DNA of 64,000 nt from Diogma glabrata. Lineage: Eukaryota > Arthropoda > Insecta > Diptera > Cylindrotomidae. Positions 1-11,250 of this stretch are shown piece by piece. Location: NCBI GenBank assembly GCA_963693315.1, contig OY856186.1, positions 377,916,656 through 377,980,655 on the forward strand. Reading direction: 5' to 3'. The first letter of the stretch is position 1. Each line of letters opens with the position of its first letter. Under the pieces are notes generated by a model. The model saw only the letters and a program-made list of their open reading frames with translations, was not told where the DNA came from and did not search any database. The translations under genes and the position numbers were made by a program.

Positions 1-59
1 ATCATCAGTAGCCTTCATCAAGAGTTTCATATGGCAACAGATTTATATTACCATATATC

Positions 60-545
60 AAAATTTGGATTTGTATATATTATATCGTCATCATCCGTAG
101 CCTTGTAAGGCGTTGCCAAATGCATATCATCATATAACAGTATTTATATTTCATATCGTCATCATCAAGAATTTTGTAAGGCAATAACAAATGTACATCA
201 GTTATATTGACAATCATATTCTATTCATCAATGGCCTTGTAAGGCATTTACAAATTTATATTACTTACATCAACATTCATATGTACCAGTTTATATCGTC
301 ATCATCCGTAGCCTTGTAAGGCATTACCAAATGTGTGTCACCATATAACAGGATTTATATATTATATCTTCATCATCAAGAATTTTGTAAGGAACTAACA
401 AATCTATATCAGTTATATTGACAATCATATTCTATTCATCAATGGCCTTGTAAGGCATTAACAAATTTATGACACTTATATCAGCAATTATACTTTATAC
501 ATACATATCGTCATCATCAATAGCCTTGTAAGGCATTAACAAATT
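60..545. repeat. Higher-order minisatellite, 211-bp unit of three sub-repeats
   Basis: The core TTGTAAGG recurs at about 103, 174, 237, 314, 385, 448 and 526. The spacings are 71, 63, 77, 71, 63 and 78 bp, so three diverged sub-units form a 211-bp higher-order unit repeated a little over twice. Most sub-units read GCCTTGTAAGGCATTAACAAAT with a preceding CATCATC tract; the second of each trio reads AATTTTGTAAGG. A degenerate unit sits at 1-60, so the array probably continues leftwards out of the window. No coding potential is seen. Confidence 0.85.
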
Positions 546-560
546 TATCTAATTAATGTC

Positions 561-2599
561 ATCAATTTCAACCGCTGTGTGAGCTGATCCATGTCACATC
601 CTTTGGCTTCTTCATCTTCCAACAAAAAACAAATCATACAGTCCACTGCCAAGCCAGAGGCGTGTACAATGATATTTTTAAAATTTCAAAATTGTACGAC
701 TTTTGAAAAGTTGGCCACAATATTCAATCCGTCATTTTGTTTTTAACAATTTTAGAATACATTACTTCTAACTGTTTACTTTCTCACAGAATGAGAAAAT
801 GTCACAGCTAGCACAAATTTGAAGCAATGGAGTTAATGTAACAAATAAAAGAGTCGCAAGACTAGATATGTAATACAACTATAGCTCCCTTGCGAGAGAA
901 AAAGCAGAAATTACGGTACATTTTGTAACAAATTTGGTCGCAATGAGGTGACAAATGTGTTATAGCTATGTTAAAAATGTGTTGATGTAACATACTGAAG
1001 TTGCTCGCAACAAGATGAAACAACGAATGCTTTTTTTTATTTCAGTTGCATGTAATGTTTTTAAAATGTTTTAAATAAGTTTGCCTTTACATGATTTTTA
1101 TTGAAAGAATTTATAAGTTTTAAAAATCAGATACTACTCAATATGTACTTTGAAATGGAAAAATTTCATGATTTTTAGACTAAAACTTTATAACGGATGC
1201 CATTTTGTCGATGAGTGTGGGTGTTTTGCCTCTGGAAAATTAACGCGCCCCCCAAAAAAATGAAAATTTGAAAAATAATGAGAAAACGAGAAAATTTTCG
1301 AATTATTACTGTCAACATAAAATCCACAACTTTATATCTAAATACAGTTTTTAATGCTCCAAGCGTCATATTGCACCATAAATTCTTATAGGAAATAAAT
1401 AATACTACAGAAAATCACATTAGAATTTTCGCAAATAAAAGCGAATGGTGCAGGAAACACATAGAACAACGAAAAATATGGCGAACATTGAGATTCAAGA
1501 CAGATTGCTTCCAAAGTTTTTGAAACTGAATAAAAACCTCATTGCTGCGTTCATTGCAGTTGTATAACAACCTGATTGCAGCGTCCTTGTAGCTAACTAA
1601 ATTTCTTTAACTATTATGTTCGAACTTTGTTTTTTCTGCCATTGAAACACCTCACCGCAGCGTCCTTGTAACAGTAACTTGAGGAAAATATGTTAGTCAC
1701 AATGTCACATCAATTTTGCTAACTAGTTACTGGATTTGTGGCAACTACAATAAAATAACATTTTTAAGACGTACTACAAAACGAAATGTTTTATTACGTT
1801 AATTTAACTTAAACATAACTTCTTTTTGTGTAACTTTTATGAAACATTTGAACAACAACAAGTGTATTTTTCCGTAACAATATTAAACAGTATTGTAACT
1901 GAGCCAAATGATTTATTGCCAATCGCTAAGTTGAAACTATAATATAACCCATATGTGACTAAATTTGTTTTAAAAAACTGAATTAAAACCGAATCATAAC
2001 ATATTTATATTGCAAATCGAAATCTGTGCTATCTGGGATGCTAAAACCATGTCTTTTCAACATTGGGTCTATTTTTGAGCCAGTTCCTGGTCGATGCCCA
2101 TCACAAAACAAAGATTAATCGAAAGTGGATAAAAGAAAGAATAAATTAAAAGAAAATTAATAAAACCATGCCATATTTTTCGAATTTAAAATCTCGGTTT
2201 TAAGCTTTTAACCCTTAAAATAAGGGTAAAAACTACCCTCAAGAAATTTAAAAATATTTTAATCATAATCTTTGGTCGAACTCCTAACAAAATCATAGAA
2301 TTCCGTTTTTTTCCAGTCGCACCCATTTGTTTACAAAATTCACAAGTTTGTGGTTGTGGCAAAAAATCAAATTTTGTGAGTACCATTGACGGCCGTGATT
2401 CAGATGTGATTCAAAAAATCTGAAAAAAATTGATAGTTGTTTCTTCGTAAGGTACTAAATATTTCCAAAGTTTGAGGAAAAACAGTTTTTTCTTGGCATG
2501 AAATGCCCCATGTATATATTTCAATTGTTATTACTGTGTTAATAGTTCAATGTTACAAGTAACAATGCACAAATGTTACAAATCCTGCCGATTTAACCA
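561..2599. other. Intergenic AT-rich DNA without recognisable gene
   Basis: About 2 kb of AT-rich sequence with only short ORFs that resemble nothing I know. No tRNA, no clear inverted-repeat element and no splice-bounded exon was seen. Confidence 0.5.
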
Positions 2600-2775
2600 T
2601 TTTCTACAAATACCTACAATACCTACAAGATGTAGAACTTTGACGATCTCCAGCTTGATTTTTTCAATAGAGTCTCGCATTATTGGAATGCCCTACCATG
2701 CGTTGGTTTTCCATGACGTTTTTGATCCCCAGAATTTAAAAATCACCGTTCATAAATTTCGCAAAGAAACTTAAT
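2600..2775 (+). pseudogene. Non-LTR retrotransposon (LINE) C-terminal fragment
   Basis: A plus-strand frame holds FNRVSHYWNALPCVGFP at about 2667-2717, then stops and a relic of a phenylalanine/lysine-rich tail (PEFKNH). This is the usual C-terminal end of LINE reverse transcriptases, where an RVSxxWNxLP motif is followed by a short FK-rich helix. Stops in the motif tail and a competing frame downstream show it is decayed. No upstream reverse-transcriptase motif is attached, as expected for a 5'-truncated insertion. The LINE clade cannot be told from this piece. Confidence 0.45.
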
Positions 2776-5700
2776 TTATAATCTCAAACCGTTGTTTGTC
2801 AGACACAACGTCAAATACTTTTAGGACGTTCGAAATCAACAAAAAACGAAAAATTATTGTATTGCCTGTGTTAGTCTTTTGCTTTATATGTTCATGCTCT
2901 CATGAAATCAATTACAATCTGATATCGTTATACAACATTACGTTGAAAATTTCAAAACTCATATGATTTGAACATAATCAAAACAACGATTCTAATACAA
3001 TTGGTAATTGAATCTTTATAAAATATTTAGAACAAAAATAAAAAAAGTTCTGAAATTCAATATTTTGCTACAATTCGATGGTTTTGGATTTCAACAATAA
3101 AAACAGTAATACATGTTTTTTATAAACAACTCAATACACGTGCAAATATGTGTATCATCAAAAAATATAAACGAAAATTATTATAGAGATGATTTTTCAC
3201 TTTTCCGAGCATTTATTTTCTAAAACTCCAATTCTCTTCGTTACCTATATTCGTTCTCAAATCAAACAAATAAAACAGCAAAAAATTTGCAACCAACAAC
3301 ATATTTCTCCTCTTTAAACAAAACAACCAAATTTTAAAGTATTTTTGTAATATCGTTCTCACGATTTCGGGAAAAATACTGCGCATCTGCAATACTATTA
3401 TATTTTTGTCTCTTTTGGGCATAAAGCTGAAATACCTTTGATTTCAATTAGGATATAGATATCTCCTTTTTATGTTTATGGAATAATCTCTTGCACTGGA
3501 AATTGAATATTTTAGATGTATTCCCATAAGATATTTTTCCAAATATTATACGTCATCCAGGTTCGGGTTAAATTTTATCTGTAAATTTCCGGCAGTATGT
3601 GCTTGTCTATCGAATATGTATGTATTTAGTTTTCTCAAAGTCACAATATGAATTGGTTTTTGATTTCGGCAAAACTTTTGTATGTATGACGACTATGATG
3701 TAGTGCTTTTGTATCTAATTAAATTAAGATACGCTCTTTAATTTTAAAGAATTTTAGGAAAATCGGTTTTGAGGAAAAATATGGAAAATGAGTCCTGGGA
3801 GTAATTTGTTGTATTAATATGATTTTATAATTATGTGAACTTTTGACATAGTTTTAGAGTTTTTAAAAGTTTTATTGCAGTACTTTTAGTTTTTGGGTTG
3901 AAATTAATTTTATAATTGAAATTTCAAGTAAAGTTTAATAGTTAAAGGACATTTTTTATATTATTAATAGGTACATATGGTTTGGTCCAAAATGCCTGGA
4001 TATATATGGTATTGTTATACTATCGATGGAATTTTTGTTATATTTTTTTAACATACCCCTCGCACTTTGATTGCACATATTTTCCTTTCTCGTTTTGGTG
4101 GATTATGAGTTGTTCTTCAAAATTTATTGCATCAGATCCAAAGAATACTTTTGTCACTTAATGCGATTAACTTAGTGTTGTTTTTTACTTTGTACCAACT
4201 ACAAGCAAGTTTCTGGTTTTGAACGTTACAGTTTTTATTGATTCTATTTCAAAAGTTATTGAAATTTTGTACGATTTCTTAGAACACTGTTAAGGTAAAA
4301 CTATTTATTTAAACAAAAGACTTCAATATTTTCGTTTTATCCAACTGTTATGGCAACATTATAATCACAATCAACATGGACGCCCACTAGAACTAATTCT
4401 AGTTATTTTTCTCGAAAAAAAACTTCTAAGTTTATTAATAGTCTAAACACTATGTTATTGTTTAACTTTATATTCACTTCCAATAGTTAGTATGACCGAT
4501 CAGGTTGAGATTAAAAACAATTATATATATTCTAACGTTAATGTAAAGTTATTAAGAGATGATCTATATATTTCTCTTGCTTATCTTTACACGTAAACAC
4601 ACATATTTTTATTACTAAAATTATTAGGACAGGGATGTAGAACCAAGAACTCTACAAACTCACTTTTAAATACTGGAGTTGCAGAAGCAGATAAAATGGA
4701 AATTGTCCAATCTGACGTATCTCAGACACCAACACCAGGCTTGATTTAATTGTTGATTTTCAACAACAGCTAACCTTGTGAAATGTAACATTCAGTGCCG
4801 TCAATCATAAAATATGGAATAAATTGAGACAATTGGCTTGATTGTGGTAATGATGTTCACTCAAAACATTTTCTCGATCTTTGGCATTAATTTTGCTCCA
4901 TATTCGAATATAATAGATTAGATGGTACGCAAACATACCGTTATCCCTACAACGCCACTTAACAGTGAGTTAACAACCGTATTTTGTATGCTGAAAAGCC
5001 ACTCCAACTTTGTAGAACGATCAAGGATTAATTCAAAAACTCGTTGATTGCATTCTTGCCAGACTATGCTTTGAAAGCAGTTTAACAAATCTCATATCTT
5101 CCCGAGGAGCTAAAAAGAACGGCGACTAGTAAAAAGACGATGTTATGCAGGATCTGAAATCCCTTTTATTTTCCGGAAAACTTGGTTTAAGAAAAATTTG
5201 GTGGAGAGAAATGCAATGAGCAACTTAAGCTTATTTGTTCCCAAAATGCTATTGCATGGTCCATCCATCCCTGAATGACGGTAAAGTTTGATTTTCCTGT
5301 TTGGTTTTTGATATGTTTATACAACGCTTCCTCATTTTTTGTATCACAATCATAATTTTATTTGATAATTAATTTGTATTAAATTTTATAGGTTGTGGTA
5401 ATTGATCAATTTTTCCATTTCGATTAAATTTTATAAATATCAGAGAAAAAAAGATAACTAATGTCATCGAGTTAAACTATGCTTCCGTGATTTGTATAGT
5501 AAGTATAGTGCTTGTAATAAAACATTTGGCAGCAAATAAAAAATTAACGTTTATTAACCGATAGTACACCAGATGAACCGGATGGACTTATAAGTAAAAA
5601 ACCTACGATAACTTTATAAAAAGCATTCGGATCGCGTTCTCACGTTTTTCGATGGGATACGATAAACGATTCGATGCAGTGGACGAAGTTTGAAAAACAG

Positions 5701-6167
5701 TTTGTTTGATGTTCGAATCTCAAATTTCAAAAAAGGCTCCACTCGGATTTTTTTCAAAGTGGAGTTTTTCGCTTACACATGTAGACCGATGTTTTATGAG
5801 CGAGAAGGTCTCATATCTGGTTTTTAAAGTTGGAAAAAGAGCATAACAATAAAATAGGGTTTTAACAATCTGTTAAGCAAAAACCGTATTCTAAAATAGT
5901 TATTTACTTATTATTTGATACTTTTGGTTTAACTGGTGTTCATAGTTTTGCCAAAAATCAGAATAATACAAAGATATCTGTAAGATATCTGTAAGAATCC
6001 AGAATACATTGCAAACAACATTATTATCGGTGGAGACGTTGTAAAGGTTAGAGCAGCCGTTAAATTAAATTTAAAATTTAAAAAAAAACCTATAATAAAA
6101 TAATAAAAATGTTTTTTTAATAATGCACATTCGTTCATAATGCCGCGTTATTACTAAAACCATCTAA
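2776..6167. other. Gene-poor intergenic stretch
   Basis: About 3.4 kb of AT-rich DNA. The part 4670-5290 is less AT-rich and gives short peptides that vaguely recall reverse transcriptase (a VNHKIWNKL-like string near 4800), but stops and frame changes are too frequent for a call. Otherwise nothing recognisable. Confidence 0.4.
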
Positions 6168-6689
6168 ATCGACAAGACTAAGCTTGTAACAACATCGAGG
6201 AACGTACCTCCCGGCAATCTGAATACTGGCGACTATGAAGTAGAACGTGTAGAAAACATCAAATACCTCGGGTCTGTAATAACATCGTCAAATGATATGC
6301 AATGCAGGCAGATATTAAAGCCCGTGTCTCTGCTGCATACAGAGTTTTCTATGCATATTCAAAGCTTCTGCGATCAAAACATCTTTCGCGGTCGTGTAAA
6401 CTCACACTTTACAAAACATTAATCCGACCTGTGCTTACATTTGGAAGTGAAAGCTGGACACTGACTTCCTCCGATTGTAGAATTCTATCAACATTTATGG
6501 TCCATGTAAAGATGCTGAAAATCAGTATAGAGTCCGAATGAATGATGAAATCAGACAGTTTGTTGGAGGCTGCGATGTAATCGGATTCATTAAATCCAAC
6601 CCGATTAGATGGTTTGGTCATGTAGAAAGGGCTCCATTAGATAGAATGATAAAAAAGGTGTCCCAACAACAACCATCTGGTGTTCGTCG
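6168..6689 (+). pseudogene. LINE reverse transcriptase, C-terminal part (pseudogene, cut by gap)
   Basis: The segment encodes, over three overlapping frames, the region after the reverse-transcriptase core of a non-LTR element. First comes a strand ending VENIKYLGSVITSSNDM (about 6245-6298). Next is IKARVSAAYRVFYAYSKLL, then LYKTLIRPVLTFGSESWTL (about 6410-6465), then a tail with MNDEIRQF and NPIRWFGHVERAP (about 6540-6630). This order is typical of many arthropod LINE proteins. There are frame breaks near 6300 and 6535, so it is not functional. It runs into the assembly gap at 6690. The family is not the same as the LINE at 47.5 kb. Confidence 0.75.
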
Positions 6690-6889
6690 NNNNNNNNNNN
6701 NNNNNNNNNNNNNNNNNNNNNNNNNNNNNNNNNNNNNNNNNNNNNNNNNNNNNNNNNNNNNNNNNNNNNNNNNNNNNNNNNNNNNNNNNNNNNNNNNNNN
6801 NNNNNNNNNNNNNNNNNNNNNNNNNNNNNNNNNNNNNNNNNNNNNNNNNNNNNNNNNNNNNNNNNNNNNNNNNNNNNNNNNNNNNNNNN
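6690..6889. other. Assembly gap (200 N)
   Basis: Exactly 200 consecutive N. A fixed round size suggests a scaffolding placeholder, so the true length is unknown. Different elements in opposite orientations flank it (a plus-strand LINE on the left, a minus-strand BEL/Pao on the right). ORFs spanning it are artefacts. Confidence 0.98.
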
Positions 6890-9410
6890 TAAATTCGATT
6901 TCCATAGAATCCTTGACTTTTGCATATAATTGAGCTAAAAGTAATGAAGCGCAAAACTCCAACCTCGGGATTGTATTCAGCGTAACGGGTGTTGTTTTTG
7001 ATTTAGAGCACAGAAATTGACCTTTTATTACCGTCATTTTTAATGCCACATATTACAGCAACCAAATCCCATTTCAGAAGCGGCACCAAAACCGTGCAGC
7101 TCAACTCTACTTATTTCTTCGAATGGACAAACGCATCCAGGTATTTCAATAAATTGTTACGATTGTAATTCCACTACAAACATAGACTATTCCGATTATA
7201 ACGAGTGTGAAATAAGGTTCATCTGGGGAACAATCTCAGAACAATTGGATTTCCATTTGCTGAGTTCAAAGCCACCCCTAGTTAACGCAGTTAAAATTGG
7301 TATTGATTAGCTTTGTTTTTTGAGCATCATCTGCTCTAGAAGCGAAATCATCGACGTAAAAATCCATCAGTAATATAAATGAAACGACTGGAAAATCTTA
7401 ATATTCATCTAACATTAACGCCTTTAAAGTTCTTATTGATAAGAACGGGGAACTTGTTGTGCCGTAAATGTCAGTGTTTGATTGAAACACAGAACCGTCA
7501 TCTTCGGGCACATTTTTTCAAAGAGTTTGTTGAAGTGATCTATCAAAATTATGGATATTGATTTGCCGGTACGTTTTGGCAATGTTAATAAATCGGGTTG
7601 AATTGTTGGTCCATTCATCAAACAATCATTGAGACAGATTCCACTCGACGTCTTAGATAACGTATAGCAAACCACCCTTAAGTTAGTAGAGGAACTACTC
7701 TCACGACAAACGCCATGATGTGGCATAAAATAAGAGATATCTTATCTGGTTTGATTTGGATCAACAAGCCTGATATGACCAAGAGATAAATATTCGTTGA
7801 TAAGTTCTACAAAGGGTTTTTTCAATTTTGAGAGATATATTTTAGTTATTTTCCTGATAATGAAATAGTCTCAATGGAGTCTCATTCTTATAGTTATAGC
7901 AACCGAGTTGATGAATGTCATTTTTAAAAGAAAGATCGACACTATATCTTCAACTAGACTTATGTTTAACGTTCTCTATGTAATGTTGTTCACATAATTT
8001 TTTTTCTATCGAGAAATTGTTTTTATTACTGACTTCTTCAAATACAACTTGCTATGAGGATGTTTTATCAGTTGCGACTGTGATTTCTACGTTTTCACCC
8101 AACAGTTTTATTCATTATTGCTAAACGTAGATTACGAACGCATCATTTTCGATGTTTGTTATAATTATAAATAAGAGAATCCGACCGATGAAATGAGGAG
8201 TTGTGATTAAAATTTTGATGGGTTGTCAAGATAATAGTAATGAGTGGGCATAAAAATAACATCAAGAGTAAATGTCTTGTTGATTAAGAAAAAACACATT
8301 TGAGATTAAAACTAATAATTATTAATCATATTTAATTTATTATAATTATAATCGATCGTAATATACTAGTAAATCTTAATTTCATCTCACAAAATAGTAA
8401 AATTAATTTAAATAGTAAAAGTTGTGATAGTACAAAAAAGTAAGTTTATGTTGTGTTGATAGTATATATAGTAAAAAGAAAAATTAGTTAAATTTATAAA
8501 AAAAAACAAGTTGAAGGAACCAAATCATAACCTGAACAATTTGTGGTTTCGTTTTATTTTTATTATTTTTGTTTTAGTGGCTAGATGTAGACTATGTAGT
8601 TAAAAAAAACCAAAAATGTCACCCATGACTAATAGACTATTACTTAAATTAAACATCTGTAATGTGAAAACTACTTAAACAAATGTATTTCATGACTTTT
8701 GTTACAAAAAAAAATTGTCTTGCTGTATTTAACCTCCCAAAATATATATTTATATAAATTTATAATATATTTATCTTGAAAAATTAAAACACAAGTTTTC
8801 AATTATAATTATGGAATATGGGAAGATGACCGGCTAAGTTCAAAAGAATGAGGAGTGGGATTCGTATTACTTCTGGGTGAGTTTGTAGAAATAGTTTCTT
8901 ATATTTGTTTTGTGCACATGTGATCTTATATATTATGTGTCTTAACTAAATTAAATATAATAATGGGGTGTTTGTGATGGTCGTGGCTTCTTCAACGATG
9001 GGGTCGCCAGAGTCTGTTCCTTTATCCTTTGTGTACTCTTCCTGATCCGTTTTTGTTTAAGCTACATACGCACACTGTTTATTTGTGCTATGGCGGCAGG
9101 CACACTTCTTAAAAGCCACATGCTGAAGCTAGTTCAGGGCTATCAACCTTGCTAGGTGCGCGGCCTGCCTCTACTGATCCATTGGTGTTTCCAATGGCCC
9201 AGTTCTCAAAGATATTGCACTTAATTTTTCAAAGATATTGCACTTAAAAATTGATTGATTCTCATCACAATAATAGCAAGAAAAACGATTATCCGTTACG
9301 ACAGAAGAGCGACTAGAAATGATAGAAACTCGTTTGTTTATATTATTATTTGATGTATTCACTTGATCACGTTTTGACCGAATGTTCGAGTCCGAAATGT
9401 TCCACATCCA
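6890..9410 (-). mobile_element. BEL/Pao LTR retrotransposon, decayed internal part
   Basis: Reading on the minus strand from 9410 down, I see BEL-type gag and pol pieces in the expected order. A zinc-binding gag segment has CYYCDENQSIFKCNIFEKLS (about 9300-9220), then KKCACRHST (about 9110-9085). The reverse-transcriptase start is MPHHGVCRESSSSTNLRVV followed by SLNDxLMxGPTIQ-like text (7726-7600). The catalytic FYVDDFASRADDA lies at about 7365-7325, and GGFELSKWKSN near 7285. The RNase H/connection region has LCSKSKTTP and TIPRLEFCASLLLAQL (about 7020-6930). Many stops and shifts separate these parts, and the protease stretch is missing or eroded. Integrase would lie beyond the gap. No LTR was found. 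The YVDD box survives, but the element as a whole is dead. Confidence 0.8.
9198..9248. repeat. Short tandem duplication inside the BEL gag
   Basis: TCAAAGATATTGCACTTAA occurs twice about 24 bp apart within the gag relic. It looks like a small replication slippage duplication. Confidence 0.8.
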
Positions 9411-10440
9411 CTCTTACATAAACAAACAATAACGTTCAATACTTTTCTGAAGCAGGTAAGTTGGTTATTCTCACAGGAGTCAGTTCGCCAGTAACATTCT
9501 TTCAACCCCATTTCGTGGGATCGAGGGCCGGTTGTGTTTGAGCAAAAAATCCGATCCACGATTGGACTTGAAAATAGACGCGTTTCAAATGTTTTTTGAG
9601 TGCGTCTACAGTTGGTGGTAACGTTGCAAGATTAAGGGTTGCTTTTTTTTTGGATTTAACTTGACTTGATGTTTTCTGGTTGAAGAGGTCATATCTATAT
9701 TTGTTGAGTTGTTGACCCGGACTCAACTCTGCATCAGCTCTTGTTGGTTTGTATTTATACAAAGCCAACGAGCAATTTATTCCTGCATCCAAAATTTCAT
9801 CTACATTTGAAATTGGCTGTTTGAACAGAGAGGCAAATTCGCGCCATTGCTCACCAGCCAAGTAAATCGAATAAATCGAAAAATAACTTTTTTCCTTTTT
9901 TGAAAAAGGCTGAAGTTGTATCGCAACCTGTGAAGGCATGTGCGAATAATACATGCGATTTCACACTTGCAAACTGGTCGTCCAAGCTTCGAGTCGAAAA
10001 ATTTTTTCTGTTTTGCGGCTTCAGAAAATAAATTTTTTGACTATGCAAGAAATCATTTTGCTCGTCATTGAAAGCTCTAGTTAAAGCAGTCAAAATTACC
10101 AATACGTCAATATCTTCGGACACCACTACCACTGATTTATCGCTGTCATAATTGCTGCGTATAGCTTCTGCAGCGATCGTTCGATCTGCATCGCTAGAAC
10201 ATTCTATGGATGTGAAACAATTGCTTAATAGCGTATTATGTAAAAAATTGATGAATTGGTATTTGACAAAAATTTGGTTTTTTCGATTGTGATAGTTGTG
10301 GTCTCGTTGAAATTATATTCGGCAGACATAAATTTTCTTGATCTCCGCTTTCTTTCAGATGATTTGGTTGTGATGTCATCGTAACCATCAAAAACCATAC
10401 AAAGGTTGATCGTATGTTATAAAGCATGCATACATGTAAC
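9365..10440 (-). pseudogene. PIN-like nuclease / CXC-domain mobile-element protein, broken
   Basis: On the minus strand from about 10430 downward there is a recognisable but frameshifted protein. It begins with a VFDGYDD-like motif (about 10400), then a segment with SSDADRTIAAEAI (about 10205-10165). The core follows: VVVVSEDIDVLVILTALT (about 10135-10080) and FAHAFTGCDTTSAFFKKGKK (about 9950-9895). After that come NLATLPPTVDALKKH and RVYFQVQSW (about 9640-9560). It ends with WKECYWRTDS-like text and LNVIVCLCKSGCG (about 9490-9400). The acidic residues in SEDID and GCD are arranged as in PIN/FEN-type nuclease folds; that is my inference. The CxCKxGCG end is like the start of a CXC cysteine repeat. 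Proteins of this layout occur in many copies in invertebrate genomes. At least three frame breaks (near 10255, 9900 and 9520) make this a pseudogene. It abuts the BEL gag relic at about 9365. Confidence 0.6.
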
Positions 10441-11029
10441 GTTCTTTTGCTAACTTTGAAGATTCGATGGCTGCGGTTTATAATGTATTATAGTCACTTG
10501 GACTGATTATCGGAAAACTAATGGCAGATTCGTGATCAGCGACCCCTAAAACCTACTGGGGGGCGTTTTCAGTCCCTAATTTTCACTTTTACTATATTTT
10601 GCAATCTTTTTAAAAATGGAGGGTGAAAAAGGGGTTAATTTTGAGTTTTGGAGGTGTTGGGGGGGGGGGCTAGTCACTTCGCTTTCTAGTCACGAATGAC
10701 ATAGGGACTCATAGAAGCTAATGCTAAAAAAAATTTTTTTGATTCACCTTCCTATAAGAAACTATTTTATTTCCCCGCTTTATTGACTGGACTAATGGGG
10801 ATTTTGTATATAATTAAAGCACATTTCAGGCATTTTATTCAAAATTGTTTCAGGGGTTAAATTGTTGACTAATGATCAATTTTTGTGTTGTAATTGTTAA
10901 TTATTAGTAATTCATATTGAAAGATGAATATTTGATTAAAGAAACGATTAGTATGGCATCGTATTTATCGTTTGATGGCAGTTTAACGGATCATTGTCAA
11001 AGCAGATAATTTAAAACAATAATAACAGT
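10441..11029. other. Intergenic stretch with a poly-G run
   Basis: No gene is seen. A run of ten G (about 10660-10669) follows other G-rich tracts (GGGGGGCG at about 10558, GGGTGAAAAAGGGG at about 10620). That is an unusual patch in a genome this AT-rich. Confidence 0.6.
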
Positions 11030-11250
11030 TTTATTTTGGTGCAACGATAATTTTGTATGAAAGTGTTCAATAATCATTTATTTGTGCTAGTGCAACGAAA
11101 ATTTTTGTATGATTTTTTTCAACAAACCACCTATTTTAATGCTACAATTTTTTTAATGGGATTTTTCTACAATTTATTTATTTTGGTGCAATAATTTATG
11201 ATGGTATTTTCTACAATCATCTATTTATTTCGGTGACAATCATAGGAAAG
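11030..11250. repeat. Degenerate tandem repeat, about 48-50 bp period
   Basis: Four to five diverged units each contain a TTTTGGTGCAA-like start, a TTTTGTATGA-like middle and a TTCTACAATCATTTA-like end (starts near 11033, 11082, 11133, 11183 and 11230). Divergence is high, so the array is old. Confidence 0.6.

Noticed and set aside
4670..5290. LINE reverse-transcriptase relic
   Set aside because: Short RT-like strings (VNHKIWNKL) appear but no ordered set of motifs, and stops are too dense to support a call.
6538..7049. ORFs of 70-143 codons crossing the N gap
   Set aside because: They are open only because N codons are not stops. The real content is LINE on the left and BEL on the right.
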